Below, piece by piece: positions 20,101 through 26,360 of a stretch of 64,000 nucleotides of DNA. The DNA lies in NCBI GenBank assembly GCA_024280335.1, contig JAJRQI010000049.1, positions 1 through 64,000 on the forward strand, in the 5' to 3' direction. The position numbers were made by a program, and so were the translations under genes. How positions within the stretch are numbered: position 1 is the stretch's first letter; each line of letters begins with the position of its first letter. The notes beneath the pieces are model-generated. The model was not told the DNA's origin and did not search any database. It saw only the letters and a list, made by a program, of their open reading frames with translations. Source of the stretch: Deltaproteobacteria bacterium (lineage in GTDB: Bacteria > Desulfobacterota > Desulfuromonadia > Desulfuromonadales > Geopsychrobacteraceae).

Positions 20101-22620
20101 GGTCCCTGCGCCGCTATTATCAGCATCCTTGCCGTGGCAATCGCCGCAGTCGCTGCTGGTTCCGCTGCCGGCATGGGCGAAGCTGGCGCTGTGCGAGTGA
20201 CACTCGATGCAGGAGCTGCCGGCATTGCCCTGATTATGATTGCCGGGGTGGTTGCTGTCCGGGTGGGCGCTGTCGGCGACTGCGTGGCAGGCGTCACAAA
20301 CGCCGTCGTCCGGAGCACTGCTCGGGTCGAGATCGCTCAGGTCAAGGTCGCTCGCCTCAAAGCCACTGATGCTGACCGGGTTGCTGACGCCGGCAAGCTG
20401 GCCGTCGATGGTTTCGAGGATCATCGCCAGCTTGCGGGTGCCATGGACCTCATGACAGGCTTCGCACTGGTAGCCCGGATTAGCGGCATAGTCGGCGCTG
20501 TCGCCGTAGGCGGGAAAAGCGGCGGCGGCAGCGGTGTTGAAGCTGCCACTGAGCGCCCCGGAATGGATCGAGGCTTCGGCCAGCGCGTCGTAACCGAGCG
20601 CGCCGCTGTTGGTCTGGCCGACCTGGTGGCAATCGAGGCAGACTTCACTGATCTTTGAGGTTTCATTGCGACCGTCATCCGGAACGCTGGCGAGCCGGGT
20701 GGCATCGCCGAGGCTATGGCTGAAATGGGGCAGAGCGCTATCGTGGCAGACCGCGCACTGATAACCGGGGCCGCTCTGACCGTGCAGGGTGGCGTTGTAG
20801 CCGCTGGTCACGCCGTGGCCGGTGACATAGTAGCCGTAGCTGTCGTTATCGCCCGCCTTGTCGGCGGCGGCAACGCCGCTGCCGTCTGCCTTACTGTTGG
20901 CCGGTGCGCTGTCGTGACAGCTGACGCACCATAACTCTTTGCCCGGCTGCAGACTGCCAGCGGCGTCATAGATGCCGTTTCGCCAATTGGCTTTGACGCC
21001 GTACAGGGGACTGTTGATGCCGTCAAAAGCACCACCGGCACTGTGACAACTGTTGCAGACATCGGTTTCCGCTAAATCAAAGCGACCGTCACCATTGATA
21101 TCGGTCCCCGATTTAAAGAAGGGGAAGTTGCTGATGGTGTGACAGGTATCGCAGTAAATTCCCGGACCGCGCTGATCGTCACTGTCAAGCTCGGTATGGG
21201 TCGAGTGACTCTGGATCGTTCCCCGTCCCTGGCTGGCAACGGTTCCAGCACTGTAGGGGGCGGAGGAATCGGGGTCATAGAGGGTCCCGCTGTCGTGGCC
21301 GTGACAGACCACGCAGCCGTTACCGCTGCTGCCGCGGCCGTGATGAGTGACCTCTTTGTCGGTGTGGCAGGAGGGACAAGTTATCCGGGTACCGCTTACC
21401 CCATGTTGAATCGCCTGCCGGACACTGCCCGCGTTAAGGATTGTGCCGGTATAATTATGGCAGAGTGCACAGTTTGAGCGGTGCAGTGCGTCAACATCCG
21501 CAGCGCTGACCAAGGTGCCGCTACCTGCCGAGCCGAGAACCGAGGTGTCGCTGGTATGACAAGGACTACACCCTGCATCGATGATCCGATTGTCATGCGC
21601 CGTACCCGTTATATGGCCTGCTGCACGGTTTTCGTGACAGCTGTCGCAGCTGATGTTCGGTGTCACGGCCAGAACCTTCGGCCAGACCGTCTGAGTGCCC
21701 CATTTATGCAGTAAATCATTCGGATCGTGACAGGATTTGCATTCGATGGTCATACCGGCGGTCATGCCGTTTCCGTCGCTCAGAACCGTCCGCCCATAGT
21801 GGCCGGGCAGAATATTGCTGACCAGCGGCGCATGGCAGCCGGCGCAGGAGCTGTCCGGGGGAGTCGTCAGGTCATGCAGCCCTGTCCAGGCCAATGGATC
21901 GAGATGGCACCAGACGCAGGTTTCGCCATCAAAAGTCAGGTCCGCGCCGTTACAATCCTGGTCGATTCCGTCGTAGGGAATGTCAAGGGCATCGGGATGG
22001 ATAGTGGCGTCATTATCATTGCAGTCATCAGCGACAGCGCCGCATGAAGTGAGGCCATAATAGCCGTCTCCATCGGTGTCTGTGGGTGTAAATCCATCAT
22101 CAACCTGGCCGTTGCAGTCGTTATCAAGACCATCACAGGTCTCGACGGCACCGGGGTAAACGTCGGTATTTTTATCGTTGCAATCATCAGCGCTGCCGGC
22201 GCAGGATCCAATCCTGGTGAAACCGTCCAGATCGGTGTCAAAATCGCATCGGTCTGTTGATAAAATCCCGACGTCCCCGGCAAAATCAGCAGCACCGGTT
22301 GATATGGTTATTGTGCCAAAAATACCTGTAGGCGTCGCTGTTTTGGTCGTAAAAGAGCAGTCATAGCCGCCATCGAACACGACCGATCCACCATCAAGAA
22401 ATAGATCTTCGGTAAAGATTTCACCCGAAAGTTGTAGCGTAAAAGCAGTCAGGGCCAAAGTTGTACTGGCGTAATCATAGGCATCCTGGATGGATGTCGG
22501 GCTGTAGACGTCCCCGACGATCTTTGCCGGAGGAATGCAGGCTGCAAAGGAATCGTTCTTAGCGGAGGGGAAAAACAGCAAGAAAAAGCATGCTATAACG
22601 ACGAAAAACCCTTTATACAT
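11107..22620 (-). CDS. giant secreted multiheme cytochrome with RCC1 propellers, TSP3 repeats and FGE-sulfatase fold
   Basis: About 3837 residues. The ATG at 22620 is preferred because GGAGG lies 7 bases upstream; the ATG at 22626 is only 1 base from it. Approximate order: signal peptide (YKGFFVVIACFFLLFFPSA); two MopE-type metal-binding motifs with DCND and CDGLDNDCNG (about 140-235); 24 CXXCH heme motifs (about 237-1138); thrombospondin-3 calcium repeats (about 1180-1440); seven RCC1-like repeats each with a C-x9-C-W pair (about 1485-1875); TSP3; a DUF2341/concanavalin-like region (about 2065-2350); repeats with YATNASGSW (about 2430-2750); PKD and HYR-like Ig folds (about 2860-3110); FGE-sulfatase fold (about 3120-3370); TSP3; seven more RCC1 repeats to the end. 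No membrane anchor is seen. Probably exported, with hemes added in the periplasm, and exposed outside. It stands alone between two minus-strand units. A role in extracellular electron transfer is inferred. Confidence 0.9.
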   Translation of the reverse strand: MYKGFFVVIACFFLLFFPSAKNDSFAACIPPAKIVGDVYSPTSIQDAYDYASTTLALTAFTLQLSGEIFTEDLFLDGGSVVFDGGYDCSFTTKTATPTGIFGTITISTGAADFAGDVGILSTDRCDFDTDLDGFTRIGSCAGSADDCNDKNTDVYPGAVETCDGLDNDCNGQVDDGFTPTDTDGDGYYGLTSCGAVADDCNDNDATIHPDALDIPYDGIDQDCNGADLTFDGETCVWCHLDPLAWTGLHDLTTPPDSSCAGCHAPLVSNILPGHYGRTVLSDGNGMTAGMTIECKSCHDPNDLLHKWGTQTVWPKVLAVTPNISCDSCHENRAAGHITGTAHDNRIIDAGCSPCHTSDTSVLGSAGSGTLVSAADVDALHRSNCALCHNYTGTILNAGSVRQAIQHGVSGTRITCPSCHTDKEVTHHGRGSSGNGCVVCHGHDSGTLYDPDSSAPYSAGTVASQGRGTIQSHSTHTELDSDDQRGPGIYCDTCHTISNFPFFKSGTDINGDGRFDLAETDVCNSCHSAGGAFDGINSPLYGVKANWRNGIYDAAGSLQPGKELWCVSCHDSAPANSKADGSGVAAADKAGDNDSYGYYVTGHGVTSGYNATLHGQSGPGYQCAVCHDSALPHFSHSLGDATRLASVPDDGRNETSKISEVCLDCHQVGQTNSGALGYDALAEASIHSGALSGSFNTAAAAAFPAYGDSADYAANPGYQCEACHEVHGTRKLAMILETIDGQLAGVSNPVSISGFEASDLDLSDLDPSSAPDDGVCDACHAVADSAHPDSNHPGNHNQGNAGSSCIECHSHSASFAHAGSGTSSDCGDCHGKDADNSGAGTTQSHSTHTENDADDQKGPNISCDACHDINNFPDFKDGEDFANTAVCDACHSPGGVIDGVNDAIVGAKSNWQTGVYSNGQLPFDKQLWCSGCHDDVPANSKQDGSGVSAGNVLGDNSSWGYFVTGHNMACSNCHDLKQQHIDHLATEVATNSPTNYRFYPGKGLELPKQLPTEDTDFALCYSCHDAAWIKADPADSGVNLETNFRSDNRPDFGTYNYHFLHIEESTWEINSSCVFCHDPHGTIRPAMTRSGENGDLRVLQYNAVDDNYIELTDRSLWADPAFNQGGAIISNPTCGNCHSEPDATTLAAGLGPVETSSLDGWYLRDFKPHFFTENFDMDNDGIADAQDNCVAGPNTDQTDSDGDGSGDVCDNCIDTPNWQQLDADNDGIGDACEFCPADANNDQDNDAVCEGTGFRPPKLADNDNCPTTPNADQSDIDNDAIGDLCDNCLTSANPDQLNSDVDAYGDACDNCPTKYNADQSDLDADGIGDSCDNCLTIANTDQTDSDGDGSGDACDVCPTDPGNDTDGDGLCGSYDNCPDVANSDQLDADYDGIGNRCDSCPADADNDADGDGICGAIDNCPATANSEQTDADGDGVGDACDCDYSSWQQSGELDFAPGTFTATQTDNNRITLTTPNKVSIAQITTGYDHSCALANDGSVSCWGNNSSYPGYGGGNLGDDSILTRPTPVRVLKGAAANGDHDGTYLANIRTVSAGDYFTCAVSNNSNVYCWGANYESTLGDASNIEKHTPVRVLKGQAAASDHDGTYLANIKTVSAGSSRACVVSESGYGYCWGDGYQGRLGGVDWADQSTPARIVRGQADSDSDGTYLNNIADLSVGGGRTCAVTKSGNAYCWGKDYNDVALPKYGPHRVKKGAALFFDQDGDYLSNIKTISSGSNPGSSHSCAISNSGAAYCWGNVGGVASDPARIPAGDAVAADVEGLYLSNIEHIAASYAGACAASANYTYCWDIYTNSPAFVAKGEAATGDHDGSYLTGISNIDNGRHTCVVSQSSTPYCWGTGTSYQLGNGLNSTVAQPVQVHGVNNIGHLELATAVYATAGSYESVIYDTGENLGYDTIQFSALQPYNTTLNLKVRSSNSATMTGAADWSSCSGVSSNLDLSASSCVTDGDSFLQYQATLATTDPSQSPSLAALTINYTFNGDGDGDGICLGQDNCPAVANAEQTDSDQDGRGNVCDVSPYSVADDSDGDGVYANDITACQPNRAAIAIYNFKSNWPTRLRIERANYPGMQDDFHDLRFYATESAKVKLPYWVESIVGDTATVWIKSAYSATAWLYYGDETLAAESDGAKVFLLFDDFSALDIDRWSLAADDYSVNAGTLRLNSGGLALQNQLPYRLQDGYMVESRVRFDAFDTARSGLVPGISSSRFASADNAASAAAVFQLRNQSTQTVSYRAADGAAASFNLSSGGGLNGWDSLDRYWYVTGISVTGNRVELWNDYRVTSSLTGVNWTKDLRYLTLGSYDGSASSNIQDTSYDWIRVRRYTALEPVAVLGSAEGFDCSRDNCPDIANPGQEDGDSDGIGNACEVWVQDSRADFESTGSVLSQTSSSQLADHITLQKTATDLSPLIDPKYSVRYHDGRYGVSLALDADDQAHINYNNYYETVYSSDTSGSFAAEVVAAKQRSGSAFGLDSSGKAHIAWAASPALFYATNKTGSWVVQQQDIGDFEQDIALTFDSGDLPYIAFSQNGDLKYARQLAGGGFEVLIASTAGDCGYMPSLVIDSNDKIHVIHIRISTGELVYTTNSAGIWHDTVIDWPGANPRSSALAIDSRGTLHAAYFDGAAEDLNYATNASGRWVSTTIDATGSVGQSPAIAIDRFDKVHISYLNKTQKGHYYATNASGSWLIEPGYYQGACADGDYQTSIAIDSTENPHFAIYANVYGGCADMSDSPYYYTLDSTYQGSGDYTSTIYDTESNLGFNSIVWDEALPVSTSIQVKVRTSNDATMAGAADWDSCAAVVYGTDISANSCVSDGDRYIQYRLNLASTDTAVTPSVGRIVIGYFGTGNAPVADAGLDHVALTEAIITLDGSGSFDQEGSPLTYSWTLTGKPAASSAALSDSSAVSPTFTADLPGIYTLRLIVADGPSSSTADMVTVTVADPPAPADTEAPVITLIGPAAMFHECATPFADPGAVVSDNRDIGLSATVAGTVDETILGSSSRHYNVADSAGNAAVAVTRVVTVQDTVPPIITLNGNRALRIDVGGSYVEAGANLTDACAVSSAVIIGGDTLDTATEGSYTITYDAVDDAGVAASQVTRTVLVGPPAATVSNVFGMTFQLIPAGSFTMGSPDGTSEYPIGSGEVPPAEYEWSSGETPHLVTLSEPYYLQTTEVTQGQWEAVTGSNPADDPSCGIDCPVESVSWDDAQTFLTILNGMSQGTYRLPSEAQWEYASRAGSVLAFANGAMTESSYSDPVLDLIGWVSRSAYSTIKPVAQKIPNSWGLYDMHGNVAEWVQDWYVPDYYLSSPGTDPNGPATGTSKVVRGGSIDSYVREARSASRASAVPSANSRRTGFRIIRAAGTDGDGDAIYGTADNCPQVPNSNQADVDGDGLGDVCDNCPNLANPSQIDRDADGIGAACDIDSPLRVDTSLFEESFSLALKADGTTWAWGDNGLCELGDNTTVQRSSPIQVVEDPGTVPVTYLQTVVSIAAGRRFAVASKRDGSVWGWGFNGAGQLGLGATSTKECSARQVIDSTDPSGYLSDVNRVSAGDGHVLALKNDGTVWAWGMNWYGQIGDNTTATERTLPLQVIEDPTTVPINYLTGVVAVSAGASHSLALKADGTVWAWGQNNNGQLGLGSDSTNKLTAVQVTDPTDLSGFLSNVTTIAAGAGFSLALKNDKTIRAWGTNGYGNLGDNSTEQRSLPVAVKGPGGVGQLTGIAAISAGELNSIALQADGTVWTWGNNSYGALGDNSDHLVAGYSLVPVQVVENPNTDPITYLTDVSSIATSFHGMAVKQNGSYWAWGQNIFGQLGNSSADSAAHNTATQVPGL

Positions 22621-22907
22621 TTTCATGCCTCCACACTATTTCTCAATAAATTATGGTTGGAAAAGCTGATAGGAATTATTTTTTCAGGAAATATTTATAC
22701 TGCTTCTAATGAGCAAATATCACACCAAAAAGCCGTAGAATGCGTGACGAAATGAGTCTTAGTTTGGACAGGCTTGTGAATTGACAAAATTTTTCTGATA
22801 ATTATTTTACACCCATCTTGCGGGACAACTATCCTCCTTTAGTTTTACAGATTTCTAAATGGCCATATCACTGAGCCTAACAGTTATATTCTAGTAATTT
22901 AACGCAC

Positions 22908-23229
22908 AAAGACCTGACCGATCAGTCCCCCGCCGAAGACAGCGCTACCATCCGCGCCAGAGTTAACCAAGCCCGCCAAAATCCAGCGCGACCGCCTGAC
23001 CCCCTTCGGTCTCCATGCCAACAGTCAGATGCAGGCGCGGCATATCCGACGTTTCTGTACGCTCGATGAAAAGGGTGCTCAGCTGCTTGAGCAGGTCACC
23101 GATAAGCTTGGGTTGTTTGCGCGTAGTTTTACCCGGATTCTCAAGCTTGCTCGGACGATTGCTGATCTGACCGGAGTTGGTCAGATTGAGACACTACATT
23201 TGGCTGAAGCGATTCAGTATCGGGGGTAG
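22908..23229 (+). pseudogene. comM: comM/yifB (Mg-chelatase-like) C-terminal fragment, frameshifted
   Basis: The plus strand reads KDLTDQSPAEDSATIRARV followed by NQARQ, then, after one extra A near 22977-22980, shifts frame and continues IQRDRLTPFGLHANSQMQAR and HIRRFCTLDEKGAQLLEQV to the family ending LKLARTIADLTGVGQIETLH, LAEAIQYRG, stop. This matches the C-terminal end of YifB/ComM proteins (typically RARV..AR, RRFC.LD, RILK.ARTIADL, EAIQYR). All upstream parts, including the ATPase core, are missing. It is therefore a remnant left by deletion or insertion, with a later frameshift. It lies between the giant cytochrome gene and an AT-richer patch. Confidence 0.8.
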
Positions 23230-23328
23230 ATCGGAAGTTAGGGTGAGAAGGCTGATTAAGATGAAAATTACGTTAGGCAACTTTAAAGTCGCAGACCCTA
23301 TTGATGCATCCGCAATCGCTTTTTCCAC

Positions 23329-24390
23329 TTATAATAATACAGTATTGAATACTATTCCTGCCGTGATGGCGATAAAGAAGACTGCTGCTAGGAATGCCAC
23401 AAGCATTGGCCATTTGAAAATGCGCTTGAGTATGATCACTTCAGGGAGACTGGCCCCGGCTCCGCCGATTGTTAACGCAACCACAGCACCAACGCTCATC
23501 CCCTTGGCCATCAGCGGTATGAAAATTGGTATCATCGTTGAGACCCGAACATAAAGCGGAACCCCAATAACGGCGGCTACTGGAACGGCGAAAGGATTGT
23601 TAGGGCCAGCATATTTGACGATGAGTTCCTCGGGAACGAATCCGTGGGCAATAGCGCCGATCACGACCCCGATGATGATATATGGCAGAAAGGTCCTGAA
23701 CTGACTCACAGATTCTTTGAAAATGCGCATCCATCGTCCAGGTTTAGTAGATGCAATGGTGAAGTTCACAGAGGCAGGCGCGCAACTACCGGTTGCGTCC
23801 GTACTCCCAGTAGCCATGCAGCAGGCTAATTGCGGTACAGAGAGGATCGGAGCTCCACTTCTGACCTCGACATTTTGTGTGCCTTGTCGTTCTGTGGAGT
23901 CATCTTGGCAGGAACAATCCCCTTGTTTTTCATCCAGAGTGTCCCATTTGATGAAGCGTTGAAAGTTTACTTTTTCTAGCAGAAAGCTAATCATAATCGC
24001 CATCATTAAAGCGAGAACTGAATAGATAATAGTAGCTTTTAGCCCAAGGGCCACGAAAAACAATCCAAAGATGATTGGGTTCACCAATGGCGAAGTAAAC
24101 AAAAACGCCAATGTCGGACCGAAACCGGCTCTGGCCCTCAGCAAACCCACCATGATAGGGATTGTAGAACAACTACAAAACGGAGTCAGCGCCCCCAGTC
24201 CAGCTCCAATAAAATACCCTCGCCCTCCGTGCTCTGAAAGCATGGTTTTAACTTTATCTTCAGGAATTAATTCCTGAAGGACACCGACAATGAAGCTGAT
24301 GCCAATGAATAGCACCATCAGTTCAGTGAAGGTAAAAACGAAGAAACTCAATGCTTCCTTTGCCATCGGAATGAATGTTTCAATTGTCAT
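23329..24390 (-). CDS. ArsP-like/DUF318 permease
   Basis: 353 residues with eight or more membrane segments in two blocks. The conserved first-block sequence FCSCSTIPIMVGLLRARAGF (about 92-111), then GPTLAFLFTSPLVNP, and the second-block GVPLYVRVSTMIPIF (about 275-290) fit the permease family PF03773 (ArsP_1), some members of which export organoarsenicals or other metal compounds. The cytoplasmic linker between blocks is Cys-rich (GDCSCQDD and QLACCMATG), which may bind metal. It lies 89 bases downstream of an ArsR-type regulator, and an operator-like site (24421-24436) lies 31 bases before its start. Substrate is unknown. Confidence 0.85.
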   Translation of the reverse strand: MTIETFIPMAKEALSFFVFTFTELMVLFIGISFIVGVLQELIPEDKVKTMLSEHGGRGYFIGAGLGALTPFCSCSTIPIMVGLLRARAGFGPTLAFLFTSPLVNPIIFGLFFVALGLKATIIYSVLALMMAIMISFLLEKVNFQRFIKWDTLDEKQGDCSCQDDSTERQGTQNVEVRSGAPILSVPQLACCMATGSTDATGSCAPASVNFTIASTKPGRWMRIFKESVSQFRTFLPYIIIGVVIGAIAHGFVPEELIVKYAGPNNPFAVPVAAVIGVPLYVRVSTMIPIFIPLMAKGMSVGAVVALTIGGAGASLPEVIILKRIFKWPMLVAFLAAVFFIAITAGIVFNTVLL

Positions 24391-24420
24391 GATTCTTTTC
24401 TTTTCTTCTATTCATTCTTT

Positions 24421-24436
24421 CTAGAAATTTAGAAAT
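24421..24436. promoter_or_regulatory. candidate ArsR operator upstream of the permease
   Basis: CTAGAAATTTAGAAAT. The same pattern (CTAGAAAT, three bases, GAAAT) occurs once more in the window at 24828-24843, upstream of the ArsR gene. It sits between arsR and the permease, where a repressor would block separate transcription of the permease. Binding is inferred from the duplication and position. Confidence 0.55.
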
Positions 24437-24479
24437 AGATGTTTTTAAAAAAAGGATGGAGCCCTTGTTGATAATTCCA

Positions 24480-24782
24480 TTAACCTTTTGGTTCTTTTAC
24501 GCCTGTACAGCATTCCAGTTGCAGGAAATCTATCAACTCAGTAAGGACTTCATACTCGGGCAAGCAATAAAGGACATTGCTTGCCCTTACTTGCTTAACA
24601 AGGCCAACTCTCACCAATCGGGAGATGTGATGTGAAAGGGTGGAGCCGGGGACATCAAGTTCTTTTTGGATCTGCCCTACAGGAACCCCTTCATGGCCCG
24701 CTTTGACTAAATAGCGGAATATGGCAAGGCGGGTTGTGTTCCCAAGTTCAGCCAACCTGTTTGCGGCATCATCATGTTTCAT
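24480..24782 (-). CDS. ArsR-family metal/thiol-responsive repressor
   Basis: 100 residues, a winged-helix ArsR protein. The opening AANRLAELGNTTRLAIFRYL and recognition-helix region GSTLSHHISRLVRVGLVKQV are typical. A Cys pair near the end (LQLECCTG, Cys91 and Cys92) could be a sensory site; it differs from the classic ELCVCD motif in the DNA-binding helix of arsenic-sensing members. It is the first gene of a two-gene unit with the permease 23329-24390 and probably represses itself and the permease through the two CTAGAAAT-type sites. Inducer unknown. Confidence 0.88.
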   Translation of the reverse strand: MKHDDAANRLAELGNTTRLAIFRYLVKAGHEGVPVGQIQKELDVPGSTLSHHISRLVRVGLVKQVRASNVLYCLPEYEVLTELIDFLQLECCTGVKEPKG

Positions 24783-24827
24783 AGGTTCTATGCTAAATCC
24801 AATCTAATACAGATGTCAACTTAATTA

Positions 24828-24843
24828 CTAGAAATATCGAAAT
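24828..24843. promoter_or_regulatory. candidate ArsR operator upstream of arsR
   Basis: CTAGAAATATCGAAAT, 46 bases before the arsR ATG. It shares the CTAGAAAT-N3-GAAAT pattern with 24421-24436, consistent with autoregulation. Confidence 0.55.
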
Positions 24844-25239
24844 TTAGTCCAGGCCTCACGTTTGAGCAGATAGACACTCTCACATTTATCACCATCTGCA
24901 AGACAAAAAGACCCAACCAGAATCCAAATGGTTGAGCTTTTTTGCTGTTAAACATTGAGGAATCGCCTTTGCTAAAAACGGCTTGTTACTCGATTGGGCG
25001 TTTTTGCGAAGAATGTTTGGAATGAAAATCATTAGATTTGATTGGCCGATCTGACCATTTTCTCCTTCCACAAGCGTTTGGTTTTGAGGTGGGTATCGGC
25101 TAACGAATTGTCAGAATCATCCGAAGATGATATCAACATTGTATTGACTCGGGTGTCCGTGTTAAGGTTGCTCATCTATAAAAGTTTGTGCAGAGATAAT
25201 TTGTTGGACGAGATTTAAAGTTAATCAGTCACGAATATG

Positions 25240-25272
25240 CCACGCAGACCTCTTACGGTTGCGTGGTTTTTT
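25240..25272 (+). terminator. rho-independent terminator or leader hairpin ahead of the cold-shock gene
   Basis: Stem CCACGCA / TGCGTGG with a 13-base loop, followed immediately by TTTTTT. No plus-strand gene ends just upstream, so it either ends an unrecognised short transcript or sits in the leader of the cold-shock gene 64 bases downstream. Confidence 0.55.
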
Positions 25273-25335
25273 ATTTTTACGTAGATATTGTTTGCACAAC
25301 AAAAAACGTTCCCACTGGGGAACATGGAGTTAAAA

Positions 25336-25533
25336 ATGGCTGAAGGTACTGTGAAGTGGTTCAACGATGCAAAAGGTTTTGGTTTTATCGAGCAGGTGAG
25401 TGGCGATGATGTGTTCGTTCATCATTCCGAAATCCAGGGCGAGGGCTTTAAATCTCTGGCCGAGGGAGACCGTGTGATTTTTGATGTCACCCAGGGCCCA
25501 AAAGGGCCCCAAGCATCTAATGTTCGTAAATAA
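25336..25533 (+). CDS. cold-shock domain protein (CspA family)
   Basis: 65 residues. The ATG at 25336 ([18 protein letters not shown]) has GGAG a few bases upstream and matches the family start; a longer frame to 25288 adds unrelated residues. Both RNA-binding motifs are present: RNP1 KGFGFI and RNP2 VFVHH. It is a single OB fold that binds single-stranded RNA/DNA as an RNA chaperone. The gene is monocistronic, with a clear terminator at 25564-25595. It lies near an RhlE helicase (26361), a functionally related RNA-remodelling protein, though the two are not in one operon. Confidence 0.95.
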   Translation: MAEGTVKWFNDAKGFGFIEQVSGDDVFVHHSEIQGEGFKSLAEGDRVIFDVTQGPKGPQASNVRK

Positions 25534-25563
25534 TAGAAAAAGTTACAACCGCTGACATCCTCA

Positions 25564-25595
25564 AGAGCCCTACGGTCAATCCGTGGGGCTCTTTT
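25564..25595 (+). terminator. terminator of the cold-shock gene
   Basis: Interrupted stem AGAGCCC-TA-CGG / CCG-TG-GGGCTCT with a 5-base loop, followed by TTTT; 30 bases after the stop codon. Confidence 0.8.
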
Positions 25596-25697
25596 GATTT
25601 AAGTTCAATGGTTCGATCATAACAAAGAAGGTATTGAGGCCTGGTCACCTCTGCAGGTCTGGATGTCGACGCCGATTTCTAAAAAGAAGGACAGGCC

Positions 25698-26180
25698 ATG
25701 TTCGCCCCAGATATCGTTATTTTTAATCAGGTTACTCATTACTTGGTGGAGTACCCAAAGAATGAATGTGACGTGCGAAAATTGGTCGTTGCCAGCGGAA
25801 CCTGTAATGACGTTCCGTTTGAGGCAACGGCAATAAACGATCCAGATTTTTCCACTAAACTGGATCTATTTCGTGGCGATGGCGGGCGATTTTCAAAGTT
25901 GGAATTTCAATCAGTTCAAAGACGTATCAAGATGGCAAAACCGATGGAAATATTTGATCGGCGGGGTGATCTTGACGCTAAGGGATATGAGTTCTTTTAT
26001 GGCCAGATGTGTGAAAAGTATTTTGGCGAGAAGGTCTACCTGAGGGTTACGTTTAACCGTAAAGACGAAGCGAAGAACCTTGGTGCCGAATGGGACAGTG
26101 CGGTAAAGAAGTGGTTTTGCTTCTCCTCTTCTCCCGATCTTCGACGGATAGAGGAATACTTCTGCCGGGACGAATCATAA
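25698..26180 (+). CDS. DUF5710-domain protein of unknown function
   Basis: 160 residues, with AAGAAGGA upstream of the ATG. The C-terminal 45 residues (KVYLRVTFNRKDEAKNLGAE then WDSAVKKWFC) match the DUF5710 pattern, a small domain often found on phage, plasmid and topoisomerase/primase-associated proteins. The N-terminal 110 residues are not recognised; they contain a beta-rich opening (IVIFNQVTHYLVEY). No membrane segment or signal peptide. It lies alone between the cold-shock gene and rhlE in an AT-richer stretch, which may be acquired DNA. A nucleic-acid role is possible but unproven. Confidence 0.75.
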   Translation: MFAPDIVIFNQVTHYLVEYPKNECDVRKLVVASGTCNDVPFEATAINDPDFSTKLDLFRGDGGRFSKLEFQSVQRRIKMAKPMEIFDRRGDLDAKGYEFFYGQMCEKYFGEKVYLRVTFNRKDEAKNLGAEWDSAVKKWFCFSSSPDLRRIEEYFCRDES

Positions 26181-26360
26181 CTACAAAAAATCAATAGTCG
26201 AGATGTGCCCCCTATTCACTTTCTCTGCGCAATTGACAGCGTTGTCACAATCGACTACTGTCTCGACCAAGTCCCTGTTTGCCCGACATTTTCCCCGACA
26301 GGACACCTCTTCCATCCCGACCGATCCGACAAACCGAATCGTTTTATATAAGGATTTTCG

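Larger units (their letters stand above)
24783..25335. other. AT-rich intergenic region between arsR and the cold-shock gene
   Basis: About 550 bases without a supported gene. It holds the second ArsR operator-like site (24828-24843), a hairpin with a T-run (25240-25272) and presumably the cold-shock gene promoter and 5' leader. Short frames here (for example 24889-25071 minus and about 25043-25218 plus) have no ribosome binding site and no recognisable motif, so I did not call them. Confidence 0.5.

Noticed and set aside
22782-22811. A TTGACA-N17-ATTTTA promoter on the plus strand
   Set aside because: The -10 is poor and it would only drive the comM remnant; the match could be chance in AT-rich DNA.
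22621-22907. A c-di-GMP riboswitch ahead of the giant cytochrome gene
   Set aside because: The conserved GEMM sequences could not be found in the 290 bases upstream; only AT-rich promoter-like DNA is visible.
24889-25218. Two short open frames (24889-25071 minus and about 25043-25218 plus)
   Set aside because: No ribosome binding site, no motifs, AT-rich context; not supported as genes.
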